From contig JAOPUQ010000136.1 of NCBI GenBank assembly GCA_025963425.1, positions 1 to 8,383 on the forward strand: a DNA stretch of 8,383 nt, in the 5' to 3' direction. Both the position numbers and the translations under genes were made by a program. Positions 1 through 5,604 of the stretch are shown here, one piece after another. The DNA comes from Modestobacter sp. (lineage in GTDB: Bacteria; Actinomycetota; Actinomycetes; Mycobacteriales; Geodermatophilaceae). Within the stretch, counting starts at the first letter, position 1. Each line of letters opens with the position of its first letter. The notes beneath the pieces are model-generated. The model did not search any database, was not told the origin of the DNA, and saw only the letters and a program-made list of their open reading frames with translations.

Positions 1-230
1 CGCCGCACGGCCGGCCGCGCGGGCAGCCGGTCGAGGACGGCGGCGGTCACGTCCGGCAGGGGGGTCGCCGGGACCAGCCGGGCCCGCCGGGTCACCTCGG
101 CGGCCGCCTCCAGCCAGTCCCGGCAGACCGGGCAGCCGGCCACGTGCGCGTCCACTTCCGCCTCGGGCAGGCCAGGGGACTCGCCGTCCAGCCGGGCCGA
201 CAGCGCCTCACGGAAAGGGTCACAGGCCAC
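1..230 (-). CDS. Anti-sigma factor, zf-HC2 zinc-binding type (partial, C-terminus off the window)
   Basis: The visible 76 residues form the N-terminal zinc-binding anti-sigma domain that sequesters an ECF sigma factor in the cytoplasm. The motif H29-x3-C33-x2-C36 (HVAGCPVC) is plain, followed by Trp39, and Cys3 sits near the start. This is the classic ZAS arrangement in which thiols and a histidine hold zinc. The family usually continues into a transmembrane helix or a short tail; that part lies beyond position 1 and cannot be judged. I chose the GTG at 228-230 because it gives the short pre-motif N-terminus (MACDPFREALSARLDGE) normal for the family; no strong ribosome binding site precedes it. 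It diverges from the sigma gene with 46 bp between starts, whereas many such pairs are co-directional and overlapping. That this protein controls the neighbouring sigma factor is inferred from adjacency and family. Confidence 0.82.
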   Translation of the reverse strand, partial: MACDPFREALSARLDGESPGLPEAEVDAHVAGCPVCRDWLEAAAEVTRRARLVPATPLPDVTAAVLDRLPARPAVR

Positions 231-276
231 GCTGGCATAGTCGCCGCCGACGGACGACGAGTTCCCGGAGGGCGAC

Positions 277-831
277 GTGGGGCATCTGGAACGTCTCGCG
301 GCACTGGCAGCCGGAGGGGACGCCGCCGCTCAGGGTGCCCTGGTGCGGGAGACGCAGGCCGACGTGTGGCGACTGTGCGCCCACCTCGCCGACCGGCAGT
401 CCGCCGAGGACCTCACCCAGGAGACCTACCTGCGCGCACTGCCCGCGCTGCGCAGCTTCGAAGGCCGCTCCAGCCTGCGCACCTGGCTGCTGTCCATCGC
501 CCGCCGGGTGTGCGCCGACCACCTACGCGCCCGGAAGCGTCGTCCACTGGTGCTGGTCGGGCAGGACACCGACCTGGCCGACCTCACCCGGGAGGGCTTC
601 CGCGACGAGGTCGGCGGCACCGTCGCCGCGCAGGACGTGCTGGACCGGCTGGACCCCGAGCGGCGCGAGGCCTTCGTGCTCACCCAGCTGATCGGGCTGC
701 CCTACGCCGAGGCGGCCGAGGTGGTGGGCTGCCCGATCGGGACGATCCGCTCCCGGGTGGCCCGGGCCCGCGCCGACCTGGTCGAGGCGCTGGTGGCCGC
801 CGACCACCCGCGCAGCCGCCGTCCGTCCTGA
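277..831 (+). CDS. ECF-subfamily RNA polymerase sigma factor, SigC-like
   Basis: A 184-residue sigma-70 family protein of ECF architecture. Region 2 spans roughly residues 22-90, with SAEDLTQETYLRAL (42-55) and RSSLRTWLLSIARRV (64-78) forming the core-binding and -10 recognition helices. Region 4 spans about 120-172, with the helix-turn-helix in YAEAAEVVGCPIGTIRSRV (143-161). It has no extra C-terminal domain. The sequence strongly recalls mycobacterial SigC (about 185 aa), which shares the DVWR, DLTQET, RTWLL.IAR and CPVGTIRSRVARAR blocks from memory; I give no symbol because orthology is not tested. The GTG start at 277 is set by a clear GGAGGG at 267-272. The divergent zinc-finger anti-sigma gene is the probable partner. 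Downstream is decayed sequence, so no co-transcribed target follows. Mycobacterial SigC has been linked to copper acquisition; whether this one responds to copper is inference. Confidence 0.9.
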   Translation: MGHLERLAALAAGGDAAAQGALVRETQADVWRLCAHLADRQSAEDLTQETYLRALPALRSFEGRSSLRTWLLSIARRVCADHLRARKRRPLVLVGQDTDLADLTREGFRDEVGGTVAAQDVLDRLDPERREAFVLTQLIGLPYAEAAEVVGCPIGTIRSRVARARADLVEALVAADHPRSRRPS

Positions 832-833
832 GT

Positions 834-904
834 CGACCGCCCTCCGCTCCGGGGGCGATGCCGACGTACCAGGTCTCCAGGTACTCCTCGATACCCTCGC
901 TCAC
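834..904 (-). pseudogene. 3' remnant of a GabD-type succinate-semialdehyde dehydrogenase
   Basis: Read on the minus strand from 904, the frame gives VSEGIEEYLETWYVGIA (904 to about 854). This matches the extreme C-terminus of NAD(P)-dependent succinate-semialdehyde dehydrogenases, which end in a G-[IL]-E-[ED]-YLE-x-KY block (E. coli GabD has YGIEDYLEIKY, recalled from memory). Upstream of this block nothing in any minus frame resembles the expected catalytic domain, and the usual FGG-K-SG-GRE stretch just before it is absent. Downstream there is no stop before the frame runs antisense through the sigma gene, so the natural end is also lost. The fragment is under 25 codons and cannot be functional. 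The family call rests on one short but distinctive block, hence moderate confidence. Confidence 0.5.
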
Positions 905-932
905 GCGCAGCGCACGGCCCAGGGGTGAAGAC

Positions 933-1326
933 CTAGGCGGCCAGCCCGAACTCCGTCGCCTCGGCCCGGTCGAATGGTGATGGGTCTCCCTCCGGCCACT
1001 GCGGACGAACGTCGCAGAGGGGGTGCGTCGCCGCACGTATGGCGATGAGCGGCGCGCCCAGGACGACCTCCTGGACGTAGCTGGGGAGCCGGCTCAGGTT
1101 CATGCCGTTGGACAGCACGACGAGGAACAGCGCGCCCACGGCCACGAGGCCCAGTCGCCCCTCCCCTGCCGAAGAACGAGGTGCCGCCGAGCACCGCGGC
1201 CGCGATGGCGAGGATGACGTACTCCTGTCCCGGCGTCGGCTCTCCGGAGGAGACGCGCGCGGTGAGCAGGAAGTACACGACGCCGAGGACCACGACGGCG
1301 ATGAGGAACGAGACCGGGATGCCGAC
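933..1326 (-). pseudogene. Broken RbsC-type sugar ABC transporter permease (C-terminal part, frameshifted)
   Basis: Two minus-strand frames together spell the C-terminal third of a ribose/xylose-type ABC permease. The first frame (1326 to about 1165) reads GIPVSFLIAVVVLGVVYFLL, then TARVSSGEPTPGQ, then AIAAAVLGGTSFFG. The second (about 1160 to 933) reads RLGLVAVGALFLVVLSNGMN, then PSYVQEVVLGAPLIAI, and ends at a TGA after an unrelated 27-residue tail. RbsC family members carry IAAVVLGGTSL-GG-G, GAL-LG-LNNGLNLLGVS-Y-Q and PTAG-GYE at matching places. A frameshift in the C-rich stretch near 1155-1167 separates the halves. In addition the FGR...AIGGNEAA-RLSGI stretch of about 45-50 residues, expected between the LLT and the ARVSSG, is missing, so there is an internal deletion. 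The 5' half is absent, ending where the Lrp fragment begins. Confidence 0.75.
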
Positions 1327-1545
1327 GCCGTCGGCCGGGTCCTGGGCCTCACCGTCGGTGCCCTGGTCGGCGTCCAGGCGGACGGACGGCGCAGCATCCG
1401 GGTGCTGGGCTCCTCACTGGCCGAGCTGGAGTGCGTCGACCACGCCGTCATCACCACCGGACGCTACGACGCGCTGGTCGAGGTGCTGTGCCGCGACTCG
1501 GTCGTGCCTGGCCCTCTACCACCGCCGGTCCGACCGACCGCGTGA
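1321..1545 (+). pseudogene. Lrp/AsnC-family regulator, ligand-binding (RAM) domain fragment
   Basis: From 1321 the plus strand reads ADAVGRVLGLTVGALVGVQA, then SLAELECVDHAVITTGRYD, then ALVEVLCRDS. This is the start of the alpha/beta RAM effector-binding domain of feast/famine (Lrp/AsnC) regulators: beta-1 around G-x-x-V-x-ALVGV, the helix ending ..LAEL..VDH, and the TGRYDLLVEV-CRD strand pair are diagnostic. The DNA-binding helix-turn-helix that should precede it (about 55 residues) is absent, and upstream sequence in this frame is antisense to the permease remnant. After CRDS at about 1500 the reading continues in proline-rich sequence to a TGA at 1543-1545, and the rest of the RAM domain is not seen in this frame. 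With both ends lost and no ribosome site, it is a pseudogene fragment. It abuts the permease fragment head to head near 1321-1330. Confidence 0.75.
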
Positions 1546-1561
1546 GGCTGAACGCCGCGCG

Positions 1562-2548
1562 CTACGGCTGTTGTGCCGCCAGCTGCCGCAGCCGCTCGTT
1601 GTAGGCGGCCAGCGCCGGGTCCTCGCCACTCTCGCCGCGGGCGATGGCCCGCTCCCGGGCCCGCTCGACCGCCCGGTTCGACCGGTCCTCCGACCGGCTC
1701 CACTGGGCCACGACGACGGCGAGCACGAGCACCGTCGGGAGCTCACCGAAGGACCAGGCGACGCCGCCGGCCCAGCTCTGGTCGACCAGCGGATCGATGC
1801 CCCAGGACGCCGGGGTGGAGGCGAAACTGGTCAGCAGCAGGGTGTTGCTCATCATCACGATCACGCCGAAGAAGGCGTGGAACGGCGCGGGGAGCATCAG
1901 CTCGAGCATCCGGCCGCCGTGCCCGGACCGGCGCGGCCACGGATCGACCGCCAGGATCGGGCCGAAGAAGAGCAGCCCGGTGACCAGGAAGTGCAGCAGC
2001 ATGAACGTGTGCCCCGGCGTCGTGGCCATCAGGTCGTCGAAGACCGGGGTCAGGTAGACGCCGTAGAGGCTGGCGATGAACAGCGGCACGGTGAACGCCG
2101 GGTGCGACACGATCCGGCCCAGCCGGCTGTGCAGCCCCCACAGCAGCAGGCGCCGTGGCGCCCCGGCCGGCCCGCGGGAGGCGGACAGGGCGCGCAGCGC
2201 GAGGGTGATCGGCGCGCCGAGCAGCAGGCCCAGCGGCGCGATCATGGTCAGCACCATGTGCTGGACCATGTGCACGCTGAACAGCGCCATCCCGTAGGAC
2301 TGCAGCCCGCTGGCGCAGACGTGGAAGACGCTGGCACAGCCGGCCAGGAAGGCGACGGTCCGCAGCACGGGCCAGGAGATGCCGCGCCGGTGCAACCGCC
2401 ACAGCCCGACCAGGTAGACCGCAGTCAGCGCCACGGCCAGCCACGCCACCGGCGAGGCGGCGCCCAGGTCCAGACCCAGCAGGCGCCCCGTGGTGGGCGG
2501 CAGGTCCGGCACGTGCATACCGCTCATCCCGCCGTGCTCGTGCCCCAC
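1562..2548 (-). CDS. ctaG: Cytochrome c oxidase assembly protein, CtaG (caa3_CtaG) family
   Basis: A 328-residue membrane protein with seven predicted helices (about 32-50, 61-79, 90-119, 152-170, 180-200, 220-242, 263-283) and a charged cytoplasmic tail. The helix-3 motif SVHMVQHMVL (91-100) with two histidines, and the PGHTFMLLHF stretch (178-187), are hallmarks of the caa3_CtaG family, which assists copper-dependent assembly of aa3/caa3 oxidases in the membrane. The GTG start at 2548 is chosen for a GGAGGAG (minus strand, plus coordinates 2557-2563) 8 nt upstream; the frame is open further upstream but encodes low-complexity sequence. The N-terminus GHEHGGMSGMH is rich in His and Met and could bind copper. 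The gene lies 76 nt downstream of the DUF5926 gene on the same strand. A TACCGT box (2608-2613, minus strand) in that gap could be its own promoter. Confidence 0.9.
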   Translation of the reverse strand: MGHEHGGMSGMHVPDLPPTTGRLLGLDLGAASPVAWLAVALTAVYLVGLWRLHRRGISWPVLRTVAFLAGCASVFHVCASGLQSYGMALFSVHMVQHMVLTMIAPLGLLLGAPITLALRALSASRGPAGAPRRLLLWGLHSRLGRIVSHPAFTVPLFIASLYGVYLTPVFDDLMATTPGHTFMLLHFLVTGLLFFGPILAVDPWPRRSGHGGRMLELMLPAPFHAFFGVIVMMSNTLLLTSFASTPASWGIDPLVDQSWAGGVAWSFGELPTVLVLAVVVAQWSRSEDRSNRAVERARERAIARGESGEDPALAAYNERLRQLAAQQP

Positions 2549-2624
2549 GTCTCCCTCTCCTCCGCCGCCGGCCGGGAGCAGCTCAGCCGCCCGGCCGTGC
2601 GCCGTCCACGGTAGGCCTGTCGGC

Positions 2625-3569
2625 TCAGCGCAGCGTGATCTGCCGGGACAGCAGCCCGGCGCGGGCACGACGCTCGTCGGCCGTCAGCGGCTCGGTCGAG
2701 CCGAACACCGACTCCAGTCGCGACTGCAGGCCCGCGGCCGGACCGGCCCACTCCTCGGCCGGCGCCTCGGCCGGCACGTCCCACACCGGGACGACGAGGC
2801 CGTGCGCGCGGAAGGCACCGGCGTAGCGGGTGCCTTCCCCCAGGGTGAGCTGCTCGGCGGCCGAGAGCCGGGCCAGCGCGTCCAGCAACCGCTCCTCCGG
2901 CTCGGGCCGCACCCAGCGCACGTGCGCGCGGTCGGCGCTGGGCCGGACCCAGTACGCGGCGTCCAGACCGGCCAGCCGCACGGTGGGCAGGACCAGTTCG
3001 TTGGCCTGCTCGAGGCCGGCCAGCGCCGTGGGGCCGGCGTCGGTGCCCTCCAGCCAGAAGGCGAAGTCGTCGTGCACCGTGACGTCCAGCGGGGCGGTGA
3101 GGTCCAGGAGCTCCTGCAGGCGCGGACCGGCGGAGCCGGCGGCACCGATCGGGCCCGGGTCGACCGGGGCACCGGCGGGCGCCTCGAGGGCCGCGGCCAG
3201 CGCCGTTCCCAGGTCGCGGCTGACGTCGTCGGAGGAGGTCGGCAGCTGGACGCCGAGCAGGATCTCGCCGGAGGCGCGGACCAGCGCCGGGGCGCCGCCG
3301 GGCAGCACGCTGGCCAGGGTGACCGAGCGGCCCCCCGTCGTGGTCAGCACCGCCGTCGCGGCCGGGACCAGCTCGCGCAGCGCGACCCAGTCGGCCTCGC
3401 CGGGCAGGCCCTCGAACGGCCGGCGGACCGGCGGGGTGTAACCCGAGCCGTGGCAGTGCTTGTAGCGGCGGCCCGAGCCGCACGGGCAGGGCGCCTTCGG
3501 GTTGATCTCGCCGTCGGCAGCGGCAGCAGCCGGGGCGACGGGAGGGCGTCGGGTCGTGGAGCGGGCCAT
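2625..3569 (-). CDS. DUF5926 family protein with N-terminal SEC-C zinc motif
   Basis: A 314-residue cytoplasmic protein. Near the N-terminus lies a SEC-C motif, APCPCGSGRRYKHCHG (residues 26-41), with ligands Cys28, Cys30, Cys39 and His40. It is the same small zinc module found at the C-terminus of SecA and in assorted actinobacterial proteins. The remainder (about 45-314) matches my recollection of the actinobacterial DUF5926 family: an alpha/beta domain with the patterns DDFAFWLEG, AYWVRP, WVRPEPEERLLDALARL and a conserved end in ARAGLLSRQITLR. Its biochemical function is unknown and the SEC-C motif alone does not make it a secretion protein. The ATG at 3569 follows a TACCCT box at exactly 7 nt, so the message is probably leaderless. 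No transmembrane segment is apparent. It could be co-transcribed with ctaG downstream. Confidence 0.85.
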   Translation of the reverse strand: MARSTTRRPPVAPAAAAADGEINPKAPCPCGSGRRYKHCHGSGYTPPVRRPFEGLPGEADWVALRELVPAATAVLTTTGGRSVTLASVLPGGAPALVRASGEILLGVQLPTSSDDVSRDLGTALAAALEAPAGAPVDPGPIGAAGSAGPRLQELLDLTAPLDVTVHDDFAFWLEGTDAGPTALAGLEQANELVLPTVRLAGLDAAYWVRPSADRAHVRWVRPEPEERLLDALARLSAAEQLTLGEGTRYAGAFRAHGLVVPVWDVPAEAPAEEWAGPAAGLQSRLESVFGSTEPLTADERRARAGLLSRQITLR

Positions 3570-3576
3570 GCTCCCG

Positions 3577-3582
3577 AGGGTA
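3577..3582 (-). promoter_or_regulatory. Candidate -10 box (TACCCT) of the DUF5926 gene, leaderless
   Basis: On the minus strand TACCCT fits the actinobacterial -10 consensus TANNNT and is followed by exactly 7 nt (CGGGAGC) and the ATG at 3569. Transcription would therefore start at or next to the A of the start codon. No convincing -35 box is visible, and the GGGAG touching the start codon is too close to serve as a normal ribosome site. Confidence 0.55.
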
Positions 3583-3604
3583 GGGGGCCGTGCGGACGCC
3601 GTCC

Positions 3605-3610
3605 TAGGCT
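3605..3610 (+). promoter_or_regulatory. Candidate -10 box (TAGGCT) of the P450 gene, leaderless
   Basis: TAGGCT fits TANNNT and stands exactly 7 nt (GCCCGGC) before the GTG start at 3618, the geometry of a leaderless actinobacterial transcript. There is no purine-rich ribosome binding site before that start, which fits. No clear -35 hexamer is seen. It mirrors the divergent box at 3577-3582, the two being 22 nt apart. Confidence 0.55.
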
Positions 3611-3617
3611 GCCCGGC

Positions 3618-4826
3618 GTGACCGTGGCTGCCGTCCCGCTGGACCTGACCGACCCCGCCGTCGTCGCCGACCCGTACCCCGCGTTCGCCGTCGCCCGGGC
3701 GCAGGCGCCGGTGCAGTGGCACGAGGGGCTGGGGCTGTGGCTGGCGTTCACGCACGCGGAGTCCAACGCGGTCCTGCGCGACCGGCGGCTCGGGCGCCTG
3801 TGGTCGGACAAGACACCGGCCGAGCGGTTCGAGAGCTTCAACCTCATCCACCGCAACGCGATCCTGGAGATGGAGCCGCCGGACCACACCCGGCTGCGCC
3901 GGCTGATCAGCACCGCATTCGCCCGCGGGCACGTGGAGCGGCTGCGGCCGTGGGTGCAGGAGCTCGCCGACTCCCTGGTCGACGGCCTGGTCGAGCGCTC
4001 CGCCGGCACGGAGCCGGTGGACCTGCTCGCCGGGATGGCCGAGGAGCTGCCGGTCGCGGTGATCGCGGAGCTGCTCGGCGTCCCCGACGTCGACCGGCCG
4101 CTGCTGCGTCCGTGGTCCAACGCGATCGTGAAGATGTACGAGTACGGCCGGACGACGCAGGTCGAGGACGACGCCGAGCGGGCCGCTGCCGAGTTCGTCG
4201 CCTACCTGCGTTCGCTGGCCGCGGACCGCCGCATGGCGCCCGGGGAGGACCTGCTGTCGCACCTGGTGACCATGCGGGACGCCGACGGCGACCGCTTGAC
4301 CGAGGACGAGCTGGTCACCACCTGCATCCTGCTGCTCAACGCCGGGCACGAGGCCACCGTGAACGTCAGCGGCAACGGCCTGCTGGCGCTGCTGGAGCAC
4401 CCCGACCAGCTCCAGCGGCTGCGGGAGGACCCCGGGCTGCTGCCGACGGCGATCGAGGAGCTGATGCGCTTCGACTCTCCGCTGCAGCTGTTCGAGCGCA
4501 CTGCCACCGAGGATGTCGAGATCGGTGGGGTCACCGTCGCGCGGGGACAGAAGATCGCGGCGCTGCTGGGCAGCGGGAACCGCGACCCCGGCGTCTTCGC
4601 CGACGCCGACACCCTGGACGTCGGCCGCACCGACAACCCGCACATCACCTTCGGCGCCGGCGTGCACTTCTGCATCGGGGCGCCGCTGGCCCGGGTGGAG
4701 CTGCAGGCCTCCTTTGGCGCGCTGCTGCGCCGCACGTCCCGGCTGGAGCTCGCGTCACCGGCGCGGCGCCGTCCGGAGTTCGTCATCCGCGGGCTGCGGG
4801 AGCTGCCGCTGGTGGTGACCGGCTGA
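3618..4826 (+). CDS. Cytochrome P450, soluble bacterial class
   Basis: A complete 402-residue haem-thiolate monooxygenase, typical in length for soluble bacterial P450s that take electrons from a separate ferredoxin and reductase; neither is encoded in this window. The haem-binding loop FGAGVHFCIG (345-354) carries the axial Cys352. The K-helix ExxR pair is Glu281-Arg284. The C-helix region contains PPDHTRLRRLISTAF. The I-helix reads LLLNAGHEATVN, with AGHEAT at 242-247: the position of the usual oxygen-activating Thr (Thr252 in P450cam) is Ala246, followed by Thr247. No membrane anchor is present. The GTG at 3618 is preferred because of the -10 box 7 nt upstream; the GTG two codons later is the alternative. 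The substrate cannot be inferred, since no biosynthetic cluster surrounds it. Confidence 0.95.
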   Translation: MTVAAVPLDLTDPAVVADPYPAFAVARAQAPVQWHEGLGLWLAFTHAESNAVLRDRRLGRLWSDKTPAERFESFNLIHRNAILEMEPPDHTRLRRLISTAFARGHVERLRPWVQELADSLVDGLVERSAGTEPVDLLAGMAEELPVAVIAELLGVPDVDRPLLRPWSNAIVKMYEYGRTTQVEDDAERAAAEFVAYLRSLAADRRMAPGEDLLSHLVTMRDADGDRLTEDELVTTCILLLNAGHEATVNVSGNGLLALLEHPDQLQRLREDPGLLPTAIEELMRFDSPLQLFERTATEDVEIGGVTVARGQKIAALLGSGNRDPGVFADADTLDVGRTDNPHITFGAGVHFCIGAPLARVELQASFGALLRRTSRLELASPARRRPEFVIRGLRELPLVVTG

Positions 4827-4864
4827 TCCGCCCGGCGCGGCCCGATGCGGCTCCCAGCCGGACC

Positions 4865-4889
4865 GGCCGGCTACCGCGCAGCGCCGGCC
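4865..4889. terminator. GC-rich inverted repeat, candidate P450 transcription terminator
   Basis: GGCCGGC (4865-4871) and GCCGGCC (4883-4889) are perfect 7-bp inverted arms around an 11-nt loop, starting 38 nt after the P450 stop. No T-tract follows, as is common for actinobacterial stem-loop terminators. The role is inferred from position. Confidence 0.45.
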
Positions 4890-5043
4890 TGCCGGGCAGC
4901 AACAGGTGACCTACGTGAGCATGAGGTGACCGGATCGGAGTCCATTATCGAGGACGTCACGGAATGGCTTGACGAGGTGCCGGACCGGTCAGAAGAGTGT
5001 GCTGGTGATACACACGACCGAGGAGGGCCACCTCGGCGAGCAC

Positions 5044-5058
5044 CCCTGAAGCCGCCTT
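5044..5058 (+). repeat. Left copy of a 15-bp perfect direct repeat
   Basis: CCCTGAAGCCGCCTT here is identical to 7785-7799. The two copies bracket the orphan ORF and the spermidine-synthase-like gene, the less GC-biased part of the window. Sequence beyond the 15 bp does not match on either side. Confidence 0.6.
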
Positions 5059-5092
5059 GTGTTTATGTGCGGCCCACTACGGGCACAAGGCG
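5053..5092. repeat. 9-bp perfect inverted repeat with 22-nt loop
   Basis: CGCCTTGTG (5053-5061) and CACAAGGCG (5084-5092) are exact reverse complements. The loop contains a minor GTG/CAC pairing (5067-5069 with 5075-5077). The left arm overlaps the 15-bp direct repeat. It lies 50 nt before the orphan ORF and might be a hairpin in its leader or a protein-binding palindrome; the sequence does not decide. Confidence 0.45.
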
Positions 5093-5142
5093 TCGGTGAC
5101 CGGCCGAGGTCGTGTCGCAGGCTGCGAGCACACCATGACTTC

Positions 5143-5463
5143 ATGCAGCGCATGGGAGTGAAGGTCTTCCCGATTGCGCCGGATCGATGGATCGCCGTGA
5201 TCGACGCGCCGGAGGGCCCGTTCTCGACCGAGGCTGTAACGCCCGGCCAGGTGGCGGGGGGCCAGTCGGTTGACACGGCTGACCGTGATCGGTGTGCGTT
5301 GATCGTGGTCACGAACTGGCGCGGCTCCGGCGAGGCACAGCAGGAGCAGCAGTTCTTCGTCCACGCGGGGGGCCGGCTGGGCCGCCTTCACCCCGAGGCT
5401 GCCGCTGAGGCCGTCGTCCTGCACGCAGGGGGGTTCCGCCCAGAGGCAGCATTGTGTTCCTGA
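5143..5463 (+). CDS. Small hypothetical protein
   Basis: An open frame of 106 residues. The first 35 residues (MQRMGVKVFPIAPDRWIAVI, then DAPEGPFSTEA) look like a genuine small alpha/beta domain: a beta-strand of alternating hydrophobics, a turn, then a strand starting with an aromatic, vaguely like HicB-type or ribosome-associated small folds. After about residue 40 the sequence loses this character, with Gln/Glu- and Ala/Gly-rich stretches (GEAQQEQQFF, HPEAAAEAVV), so the gene may be a fusion or a decaying copy. Possible starts are ATG 5143, ATG 5152 and GTG 5158; none has a good ribosome site at normal spacing. I do not recognise the family. It precedes the SpeE-like gene by 141 nt on the same strand. 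Confidence that it is expressed is modest. Confidence 0.4.
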   Translation: MQRMGVKVFPIAPDRWIAVIDAPEGPFSTEAVTPGQVAGGQSVDTADRDRCALIVVTNWRGSGEAQQEQQFFVHAGGRLGRLHPEAAAEAVVLHAGGFRPEAALCS

Positions 5464-5604
5464 ACGGCCCGTTTAGCGGCAACCCCTGTTACCGTTCTGG
5501 CCAGCCTGCCGATGGGACGGATTCGGGATGCTGGCGCTGCTGAAGACGCTTTGGGAACCCAGCGCGACAACGGTGCGTGGTCACATGCGCACGGTGGAGA
5601 AAGC

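Larger units (their letters stand above)
4827..5142. other. Intergenic stretch without a convincing gene
   Basis: After the P450 stop this 316-nt stretch holds a strong inverted repeat (4865-4889), a duplicated AGGTGACC octamer (4904-4911 and 4924-4931, 20 bp apart), one copy of a 15-bp direct repeat (5044-5058) and a second inverted repeat (5053-5092). A plus frame from a GTG at 4926 to 5099 is open (start VTGSESIIEDVTEWLDEVPD) but degenerates into proline and arginine repeats and has no recognisable homology, so I do not call it. G/C bias drops from about 4,910 onward. Confidence 0.6.

Noticed and set aside
144..980. 278-residue plus-strand frame over the sigma gene
   Set aside because: It is an Arg/Pro/Gly-rich shadow of the sigma gene in another frame.
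1181..2614. Very long plus-strand open frame across the permease remnant and ctaG
   Set aside because: It is rich in Gln, Arg and Gly without domains and is the antisense shadow of ctaG, whose own frame has clear helices and motifs.
2490..3617. Apparent 376-residue N-terminal extension of the P450
   Set aside because: It is antisense to the DUF5926 gene, has low-complexity composition, and the P450 has a normal length and a leaderless promoter at 3618.
3570..4667. Minus-strand open frame extending the DUF5926 protein upstream
   Set aside because: It is antisense to the P450, and the SEC-C protein has a plausible ATG at 3569 with a -10 box 7 nt before it.
4926..5099. Small plus-strand ORF starting VTGSESIIEDVTEWLDE
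   Set aside because: The first 20 residues look plausible, but the rest is Pro/Arg-rich and overlaps repeats; there is no ribosome site or recognised family.
5452..5495. Promoter upstream of the SpeE-like gene (TTGTGT 5452-5457, TTTAGC 5472-5477 or TACCGT 5490-5495)
   Set aside because: No pair of boxes has acceptable spacing; TACCGT alone is too weak to call.
5512..5604. ATG at 5512 as start of the SpeE-like protein
   Set aside because: It would add 31 polar residues before helix 1 and lacks a good ribosome site, whereas GTG 5605 has GGAG at 5 nt.
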